Shown: positions 1-4,901 of the stretch, in pieces | Layout: the number at the start of each line of letters is the position of its first letter | How positions within the stretch are numbered: position 1 is the first letter of the stretch | Assembly (NCBI GenBank): GCA_028291285.1 | Contig: JAQGIJ010000088.1 | Coordinates: 1 to 7,162, forward strand | Length of the DNA stretch: 7,162 nt | Reading direction: 5' to 3' | From: Phenylobacterium sp. | Lineage (GTDB): Bacteria > Pseudomonadota > Alphaproteobacteria > Caulobacterales > Caulobacteraceae | Program-made: the position numbers and the translations under genes | The notes under the pieces: generated by a model | Database searches by the model: none | What the model was told of the DNA's origin: nothing | What the model saw: the letters and a program-made list of their open reading frames with translations, nothing else

Positions 1-606
1 CTGACGATGGACGAGTACTTCAGCGCGCGGATGATCTCCGATCCGCTGTGCCTGTTCGACTACACCATGGAGTCCGACGGGGCGATCGCGGTGATCACCG
101 TCTCGGCCGAGCGCGCCAAGGACCTGAGGCAGAAGCCGATCTACATCATGGGCTCGGCCACCGGCGGCGCAGGCCGCTGGGGCCCGGCGATCTTCGGCTA
201 CTACCAGATGCCCGACGAGTACTCGACCTCCTCCGGCCACCGCACGGTGGCCCGGCGGATGTACGACATGGCCGGCGTCACGCCGGACGACGTCGACGTG
301 GCCCTGCTCTACGACCACTTCTCGCCCATGGTGCTGATGCAGCTGGAGGACTATGGCTTCTGCGGCATCGGCGAGAGCGGGCCGTTCGTCGCCGAGGGAA
401 ACACCAAGTACGGGACCGGCAAGATCCCGGTGAACACCCACGGCGGCCACCTGTCGGAGGCCTACATCATCGGCATGACCCACGTCAAAGAAGCTGTCGA
501 ACAGCTGCGCGGGGTCGCCATCAACCAGGTCAAGGACGCCGAGATCGCCCTCGTCACCGGCGGACCGGCCGGCGCGCCGGTCTCCGGCACGCTTCTGCGG
601 AGATAA
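1..606 (+). CDS. Thiolase-superfamily protein (SCP-x / lipid-transfer-protein type), 3' part only
   Basis: The frame is open from the first base, so the gene starts upstream; the ATG at position 7 is an internal Met. About 201 codons are present, roughly the C-terminal half of a family usually near 390 residues. Counting from that Met, residues 12-40 (DPLCLFDYTMESDGA, then SAERAKDL) match the mid-region of SCP-x thiolase-like proteins, where an SDG(A/G)AA stretch precedes the C-terminal fold. Further motifs are YDHF (102-105), LEDYGFCGIGE (113-123) and NTHGGHLSEAY (143-153). The family cleaves or transfers CoA thioesters in the cytoplasm, in beta-oxidation-like or sterol side-chain pathways. 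Oddly, YDHF stands where SCP2 thiolases have HDCF, and the end (ALVTGGPAG) lacks the usual C-terminal catalytic Cys, so true thiolase activity is doubtful. The N-terminal Cys region is outside the window. The stop lies 4 nt before the DUF35 gene, so the two are surely co-transcribed, and the products probably form a complex. Family call is firm, reaction is not. Confidence 0.88.
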   Translation: MTMDEYFSARMISDPLCLFDYTMESDGAIAVITVSAERAKDLRQKPIYIMGSATGGAGRWGPAIFGYYQMPDEYSTSSGHRTVARRMYDMAGVTPDDVDVALLYDHFSPMVLMQLEDYGFCGIGESGPFVAEGNTKYGTGKIPVNTHGGHLSEAYIIGMTHVKEAVEQLRGVAINQVKDAEIALVTGGPAGAPVSGTLLRR

Positions 607-610
607 ACAG

Positions 611-1072
611 ATGAGCGAGACCCTCACCAAAAAGCCGGGCCTGAAGCGCGGCGTCGTCCCGCCGACCCTCGACGATCCCTACGCCGACGACCGGACCCAG
701 CCGTTCTGGGACGCGGCGCTGAAGGGCAAGCTGATCTGCACGCGGTGCCTGAAGTGCGGCACGAAGATCCTGCCGCCGCAGCCGCGCTGCTTCGTCTGCC
801 AGTCGAAGGACTTCGAGTGGATCGACCTGCCGGGGACCGGCACGGTCTACACCTATACGGTCGTGCGTCACCCGCTGCGCCCGGGCCTGGACGAGGTGGT
901 GCCCTATGTCACCGCAGTCATCGAGCTCGACGGCACCCAGGGCGCCGGGGCGCGCATGCAGCTCAACATCGTCAACTGCGATCCGGAGAAGGTGCGCATC
1001 GGCGACAAGGTGAAGATCGTCTTCGACCGGGTCAGCGACACCTACGCCATGCCGAGGGCCGAACCGGCCTGA
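611..1072 (+). CDS. Zn-ribbon / OB-fold DUF35 protein, partner of the thiolase-like enzyme
   Basis: This 153-residue protein has the size and order of DUF35 proteins. A helical N-terminus (PFWDAALKGKL, 31-41) leads into a rubredoxin-like zinc ribbon with C46-x2-C49-G and C60-x2-C63, plus one extra Cys at 43. An OB fold follows from about residue 72 (GTGTVYTYTVVRHP, then VPYVTAVIELD, then KVRIGDKVKIVF). Known family members bind acyl-CoA or bridge CoA-handling enzymes: the DUF35 part of ChsH2 binds the aldolase Ltp2, and archaeal DUF35 proteins bridge thiolase and HMG-CoA synthase. It follows the thiolase-like gene by 4 nt, and a GGAGA Shine-Dalgarno (599-603) overlapping the upstream stop supports the ATG at 611. 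The likely role is an obligate subunit or substrate-handling partner of the upstream enzyme. Family and start are well supported; the exact partner reaction is inferred. An intrinsic terminator follows 25 nt after the stop. Confidence 0.93.
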   Translation: MSETLTKKPGLKRGVVPPTLDDPYADDRTQPFWDAALKGKLICTRCLKCGTKILPPQPRCFVCQSKDFEWIDLPGTGTVYTYTVVRHPLRPGLDEVVPYVTAVIELDGTQGAGARMQLNIVNCDPEKVRIGDKVKIVFDRVSDTYAMPRAEPA

Positions 1073-1097
1073 CACCGACGGCGAGCGCCGCAACACC

Positions 1098-1133
1098 GAC
1101 GCCGCAGCCGCAAGGCTGCGGCGTCTTCTTTTT
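1098..1133 (+). terminator. Strong intrinsic terminator of the thiolase-DUF35 operon
   Basis: A perfect 12-bp stem (1098-1109 with 1114-1125, mostly G/C) closes on a GCAA tetraloop of GNRA type. A T-rich run, TTCTTTTT, follows at 1126-1133. It starts 25 nt after the DUF35 stop and should end that operon, which separates it from the receptor gene. Confidence 0.93.
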
Positions 1134-1257
1134 GCCCGGCGCATCCGGTCCATTTTTGACATCTAACTCAAACGTGTCGCCTCAGAAACAAAGTATTATA
1201 AAATAACGGCGTTCGTTCCGTCGCTGCTTTTATACAAGAAAGCCAATAAAGGCCCTC

Positions 1258-1316
1258 CATTTAGTTAAATGTTTATCTCGGTACTGTGCCGATAAATCCA
1301 CACTTCTCAAAAAGTG
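1258..1316. promoter_or_regulatory. Cluster of dyads upstream of the receptor gene, candidate operator region
   Basis: Three adjacent inverted repeats lie in AT-rich DNA: CATTTA-GT-TAAATG (1258-1271), TTTATC-13 nt-GATAAA (1272-1277 with 1291-1296), and CACTT-6 nt-AAGTG (1301-1305 with 1312-1316). They sit 13-70 nt upstream of the proposed promoter of the receptor gene, a position where a regulator could bind. The first two abut with no gap. No regulator gene is in the window and I do not recognise the motif of a named family; short dyads also occur by chance in AT-rich DNA. The remainder of the 1073-1436 gap, apart from the terminator, the proposed promoter and the receptor's Shine-Dalgarno, shows only a low-complexity AT run (1191-1206) and no gene. 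Confidence 0.3.
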
Positions 1317-1328
1317 GCGCGGGTGACA

Positions 1329-1354
1329 TTGACGTGTCGGAAAATCGATAAGAT
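1329..1354 (+). promoter_or_regulatory. Candidate promoter of the TonB-dependent receptor gene
   Basis: TTGACGT (1329-1335) matches the -35 element described for the Caulobacter housekeeping sigma factor (TTGACG followed by G or C) except at the last base. After 11 nt, GATAAGAT (1347-1354) partly matches its -10 element GCTANAWC; the known spacer is 10-14 nt. The -35 is flanked by a short dyad, GACA (1325-1328) and TGTC (1335-1338), which could be an operator. Initiation near 1361 would give a leader of about 75 nt before the ATG at 1437. The match is partial and no start site is known. Confidence 0.4.
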
Positions 1355-1436
1355 GTAAGCGCCGCTCCACCAGCGAATGCTCAGGTCTCCCAATCACCTG
1401 TTGCCGGTGGAACGTTCTGATTACCGGAGGGAATCC

Positions 1437-3848
1437 ATGAATCTTAAGACGACGCTGCTCTGCAGCGTCTTCGCGCTGGCGGCCAGCTCGGCCACCGGCG
1501 CCCTTGCGCAGACCGCCGCCGCCCCGGGGGCCGCAGCGGAGAACTCGACCATCGAGGAAGTGGTGGTCACCGCCCGGAAGCGCGAAGAAAGCCTGCAGAA
1601 CATCCCGGTGGCGGTCTCCGCCATCAGCGGCGAGAACCTCGCCCGGCAAGGCATCCGCCAGGTCGGCGACCTGACGCGCAGCGTGCCCAGCCTGAACATC
1701 CAGTCGAACGTGTCCCAGACCGGCACCGGCATCGTGGTGGCCCTGCGCGGCCAGCAGGCGTCCGACGTGCTGCTGAGCCAGAGCCAGCCGGTCGGCCTCT
1801 ATGAAGACAGCGTCAACATCCCCCACCCGGTGGGCGCGAACATCGCCTTCTTCGACCTGCAGCGCGTGGAAGTGCTGAAGGGGCCGCAAGGCACGCTCTA
1901 CGGCCGCAACACCACCGGGGGCGCGATCAACATCCTCACCCGCGGCGCGGACTACAGCGGCTACCACGGCTTCGTCTACGGCGAGGCGGGCAACTACAAG
2001 GACTGGAAGGTCGGGACCGCCGTCAACCTGCCGATCGTCCCCGACATGCTGGCGGCGCGCATCGCCTATCAGCACTGGAGCCGCCAGGGCTACGGCCAGT
2101 CCGCCGTCACCGGCCAGCACCTGGGCGGCGACCGTGACGACGACATCGCCCGCGTCTCGCTGAAGATCGACCCGACCCCGACGGTGAGCGCGACCTTGAA
2201 GGCCGAGTACTTCCAGGCCAACCGCGCCGGCAACCTCTTCCAGACCGCCTACCTCTACAATCCCGCGGTCACCGACGCAGAGTGGGCCGCCGAGGGCAAG
2301 CCCGGGGGCGTCGCGCCGTCGGTGCTGGTGGGCCGCTCGGGCAGCGACCTCTTCACCAACTACCAGGAGGCCAACACGCACGAGAAGCTGACCGGCTGGC
2401 ACGGCGCGTTCGACCTGTCCTGGGACATCACCGACTACGTCCGCCTGCGCTCGATCACCGGCGTGCACCAGTTCACCGACCGGCGCAGCTTCGACCTGGA
2501 CGGCCTGCCGCTCCAGGCGTGGGAAGTCGGTCTGGGCCAAGGCGGCATCGCGCCGGTCGTCGGCACGGAATCGCGCAACGTCCCGCCGGACCAGCAATCC
2601 AAGCAGTGGACGCAGGAGTTCAACCTCTCCGGCGCGGCGTTCGAGAAGCGCTTGAACTGGATGGTCGGCGCCTTCGCCGCCAGCGACAAGGCCAGCGGCG
2701 ACCAGATCGCCTCGATCTATCCGGCGGCCCTGATCGCCCAAGGCGCCGGTCCGATCGACGTCAGCTTCAACGAGCTGAACGTCGGCAACAACAGCTGGGC
2801 GCTGTTCACGCAGAACGACTTCAAGTTCAACGACGTGTTCAGCATCACCGCGGGCGGCCGCTACACCGAGGAGCGGCTGAACCAGGACGTGGCCTTCTCG
2901 CTGCACAGCCTGACGCCCTCCGCGCCGGTGTTCATCTGCCAGGCTGGACCCAACAAGGGCACGGCCACGGTCAACGAGTCGGCGTGCGCGGTGCACCAGT
3001 CGGCGAAGTTCAGCGGCACCTCCTACCTGCTGAGCTTCAACTTCCAGTTCACGCCGGGCACGCTCTTCTATGTGAAGACGGCCCGCGGCTTCCGCGGCGG
3101 CGCGCTTCAGGTCAGGGCGCCGGACCTGCCCGCGGCGGCGCCTGAAATCGCCACCGACTACGAGATCGGCCTGAAGACCGACCTGTTCGACCGCCGTCTG
3201 CGGGCGAACCTGGCCGTGTTCCAGACCAACTACGACAACAAGCAGGAAACCGCGATCATCACCCAGAACGGCGTGCAGTTCACGCCGATCCTTAACGCCG
3301 CCAGCGCGCGGATCCGGGGCTTCGAGGGTGAGTTCACGGCCGCGCCGATCCGCGGGCTGACCCTGAACGCCAACTTCGGCTACCTGGACACCCAGTACCT
3401 GAGCTACCCCAACGCCCTGACCCGCTTCGGCACGGTGGTGGACGCCAGCGGCCTGCCGTTCGGCGCCACCTTCAGCGCGCCCAAGTGGACCTACAATCTG
3501 GGCGGCCGGTATGTGATGGACCTGGGCCCCGGCCAGGTCGGCGTCTCGGCCAACTACGCCTGGACCGGCAAGACGGCGGTCACGCCGCTGAACCGCGACC
3601 CGGCGCTGCCGCAGTCGCTGATCGACGAGTTCGCCGCCGCGCACGGCCTGCTCAACGCGAGCCTCGACTACACCCTGGCCGACCAGGGCCTGACCTTCTC
3701 GGTCTTCGCCACCAACCTGACCAACGAGACGTACCGCAACTACGCGCTGACCTTCGCCGGCGCGCCGTTCCCCTACGGCGTGACGACGACCACCCAGGAG
3801 CCCCGCATGTGGGGCGTCTCGGTGCGCAAGACCTTCGGCGCCGAATAG
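1437..3848 (+). CDS. TonB-dependent outer-membrane receptor
   Basis: The product is an 803-residue active importer of the outer membrane, powered by TonB-ExbBD. The ATG at 1437 is chosen because GGAGGG lies at 1426-1431 and because a signal peptide begins there: MNLK, a hydrophobic core (about 7-22) and probable cleavage after ALA (22-24). An upstream in-frame ATG at 1377 would add 20 unlikely residues. A TonB box/linker (IEEVVVTARKREESLQ, 39-54) leads into the plug (about 55-165), ending near LKGPQGTLYGRNTTGGAIN (about 146-165). The remainder is the 22-strand barrel, closing with RMWGVSVRKTF plus a GAE tail. The only cysteines of the mature protein are C501 and C517, probably a disulfide in one surface loop. 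This type is abundant in Caulobacterales and Sphingomonadales, where many take up hydrophobic organics as well as siderophores. Neighbouring catabolic genes favour an organic substrate, but the cargo cannot be read from the sequence. It appears monocistronic, with its own promoter region and terminator. Confidence 0.95.
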   Translation: MNLKTTLLCSVFALAASSATGALAQTAAAPGAAAENSTIEEVVVTARKREESLQNIPVAVSAISGENLARQGIRQVGDLTRSVPSLNIQSNVSQTGTGIVVALRGQQASDVLLSQSQPVGLYEDSVNIPHPVGANIAFFDLQRVEVLKGPQGTLYGRNTTGGAINILTRGADYSGYHGFVYGEAGNYKDWKVGTAVNLPIVPDMLAARIAYQHWSRQGYGQSAVTGQHLGGDRDDDIARVSLKIDPTPTVSATLKAEYFQANRAGNLFQTAYLYNPAVTDAEWAAEGKPGGVAPSVLVGRSGSDLFTNYQEANTHEKLTGWHGAFDLSWDITDYVRLRSITGVHQFTDRRSFDLDGLPLQAWEVGLGQGGIAPVVGTESRNVPPDQQSKQWTQEFNLSGAAFEKRLNWMVGAFAASDKASGDQIASIYPAALIAQGAGPIDVSFNELNVGNNSWALFTQNDFKFNDVFSITAGGRYTEERLNQDVAFSLHSLTPSAPVFICQAGPNKGTATVNESACAVHQSAKFSGTSYLLSFNFQFTPGTLFYVKTARGFRGGALQVRAPDLPAAAPEIATDYEIGLKTDLFDRRLRANLAVFQTNYDNKQETAIITQNGVQFTPILNAASARIRGFEGEFTAAPIRGLTLNANFGYLDTQYLSYPNALTRFGTVVDASGLPFGATFSAPKWTYNLGGRYVMDLGPGQVGVSANYAWTGKTAVTPLNRDPALPQSLIDEFAAAHGLLNASLDYTLADQGLTFSVFATNLTNETYRNYALTFAGAPFPYGVTTTTQEPRMWGVSVRKTFGAE

Positions 3849-3859
3849 AACGAACGGAC

Positions 3860-3887
3860 GGCCGGCCCGCGACTCCGCGGACCGGCC
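3860..3887. repeat. Inverted repeat (hairpin) just after the receptor stop
   Basis: A 12-bp stem with one mismatch (3860-3871 with 3876-3887) closes on the loop ACTC, 11 nt after the stop codon. No T-tract follows, so it is not itself an intrinsic terminator on the + strand. It may protect the 3' end of the mRNA or assist the terminator 15 nt further on. Confidence 0.6.
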
Positions 3888-3902
3888 AGCTCCGCCGGAT
3901 CC

Positions 3903-3932
3903 GGGCGCGTCCCCGCGGGCGCGCCCTTTTTT
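3903..3932 (+). terminator. Intrinsic terminator of the receptor gene, overlapping the convergent SDR stop codon
   Basis: A GC-rich stem (3903-3912 with 3917-3926, 10 bp including one T-G pair) closes on CCGC and is followed by six T (3927-3932). The last two T are also part of the TAA stop of the SDR gene on the other strand (complement of 3931-3933). On the - strand no T-tract follows the hairpin, so it works well only for the receptor transcript. Confidence 0.9.
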
Positions 3933-4728
3933 ACGCCGGCTCGGTGGCGTCTTCGCCGACGCGGACGATCAGACCCGCGTAGCGCATCGGGTCCTTTGCG
4001 GTAATGATCTCGATCATCTTCTGCACCGGCAGGTCCATGGGATGCGCCCGCTCCGCCTCGACCACGCCCCGCTCGCCCAGCATGTCGACGAACTCGGTGC
4101 GCGTGAAGCCCGGGTCCAGGGCCACGGCGGCGATGTTCTTCTGCGACAGCTCCGGCGCCACGGCGTTCGTCAGCCGGCTGAGCGCCGCCTTGGTCGCGGC
4201 GTAGCCCAGCATCGAGCCCATGCGGATCGGCTCATTGCCGCTCGGCCGGGCCAGGTCGACCTCCACCAGGTCGCCCGCGCCGGAGGTCACGTTGATGATC
4301 ACGCCGCCGCCTTGGGCCGCCATGTGCGGCGCCGCAAGGCCCATCAGCAGGAAGGGCGCATGGACGTTGGTGTCGTACTGGCGCAGCCAGACGTCGAACG
4401 GATATTCCCACACCGGCGCCGAGGAGCCGCGGGTATCGGCGGCGTTGTTCACCAGGATGTCGAGCCGACCCAGCTTTTCCACCGTCGTGTCGATCAGCCG
4501 CTTCAGGTCGTTGCGGTCGGTGACGTCGGTTTGCACCGCGATGGCCCGGCCGCCGGCCTGTTCGATGGCGTCCAGGGTCTCGCCGATCGTGCCGGGCGCC
4601 TTGCCCTTCTCCACCGTGCGCGCGGCGACCACGACGCTCGCGCCGCGCCGGGCGAGCTCGATGGCGAGCTGACGGCCGATGCCGCGGCTGGCCCCGGTGA
4701 CGATGGCGACCTTGTCCTTGAGTTCCAT
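3931..4728 (-). CDS. Short-chain dehydrogenase/reductase (classical SDR)
   Basis: This is a 265-residue NAD(P)-dependent oxidoreductase acting on a hydroxyl or keto group in the cytoplasm. The ATG at 4728 is chosen because GGAGG lies 7 nt upstream and the Rossmann fold begins at once; an in-frame upstream start at 4824 would add 32 basic residues unlike the family. Visible motifs are TGASRGIG (11-18, dinucleotide binding), R37 at the end of the second strand (suggesting NADP(H)), D68 of TDV, NNAAD (94-98), N121, S149 of INVTS, YAATK (Y176, K180) and PG (206-207). S149 and Y176 are 27 residues apart, about twice the common 12-13, because a segment near 150-173 is inserted beside the active site; S163, 13 before Y176, is another Ser that could be involved. 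It is divergent from the hydrolase-flavin reductase gene with a shared 173-nt control region, and convergent with the receptor gene. Fold and cofactor class are firm; the substrate is unknown. Confidence 0.94.
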   Translation of the reverse strand: MELKDKVAIVTGASRGIGRQLAIELARRGASVVVAARTVEKGKAPGTIGETLDAIEQAGGRAIAVQTDVTDRNDLKRLIDTTVEKLGRLDILVNNAADTRGSSAPVWEYPFDVWLRQYDTNVHAPFLLMGLAAPHMAAQGGGVIINVTSGAGDLVEVDLARPSGNEPIRMGSMLGYAATKAALSRLTNAVAPELSQKNIAAVALDPGFTRTEFVDMLGERGVVEAERAHPMDLPVQKMIEIITAKDPMRYAGLIVRVGEDATEPA

Positions 4729-4740
4729 GAGACGTCCTCC

Positions 4741-4901
4741 CGCGCCGCGTGCTGCGGCCTGTTGTTGTCCTTGGCGTCCGCGAGGCTCCTGCAAGGCGGC
4801 GCGCCCTGCAAGCTTCCGCTTCACCGCGGCGAGATGGCGATTGCCCGCCGATCCTCATTTCTGATACTCTATAAAAAATCTCAACGAAAGGGGGCGTCCT
4901 C
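4741..4901. promoter_or_regulatory. Divergent control region between the SDR and the fusion gene
   Basis: The 173-nt gap must hold promoters for both divergent genes. An AT-rich core lies at 4857-4885. On the + strand, TTGCCC (4841-4846) and GATACT (4863-4868) are spaced 16 nt, each matching the general consensus at four of six bases; TATAAA (4870-4875) is another possible -10. On the - strand, TTGAGA (complement of 4879-4884) is a possible -35 without a convincing -10. The strong Shine-Dalgarno of the + gene lies at 4887-4894 and that of the SDR at 4736-4740. Confidence 0.35.
4788..4812. repeat. 8-bp direct repeat CCTGCAAG, candidate tandem operator
   Basis: CCTGCAAG occurs at 4788-4795 and 4805-4812, 17 nt apart start to start. 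Between them the 8-bp palindrome GGCGCGCC (4798-4805) shares one base with the second copy. The pair lies in the shared control region, 60-84 nt before the SDR start. It may be a binding site for a regulator of the divergent genes; an 8-bp repeat in this distance could also be chance. Confidence 0.35.

Noticed and set aside
1156..1161. TTGACA as -35 of a receptor promoter
   Set aside because: It is a perfect -35 hexamer, but no acceptable -10 lies 15-19 nt downstream; the TATTAT at 1194 is 32 nt away. It remains possible with an unusual sigma factor.
554..1162. 202-codon open frame on the - strand opposite the DUF35 gene
   Set aside because: It runs through the terminator hairpin, is Arg/Ala-rich, and is opposite a well-supported zinc-ribbon gene.
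1377..1436. Upstream ATG at 1377 as start of the receptor
   Set aside because: The 20 added residues are polar and would bury the signal peptide; no good Shine-Dalgarno precedes it, whereas GGAGGG precedes the ATG at 1437.
1230..3644. 804-codon open frame on the - strand opposite the receptor gene
   Set aside because: Its product is a low-complexity Arg/Gly/Ala/Val/Asp-rich sequence without recognisable motifs. It is the expected mirror of a GC3-rich gene, while the + strand frame has a signal peptide, TonB box and plug motifs.
4729..4824. Longer N-terminus of the SDR starting at 4824
   Set aside because: The 32 added residues are Arg/Gln/Gly-rich and do not belong to the fold; GGAGG lies 7 nt before the ATG at 4728.
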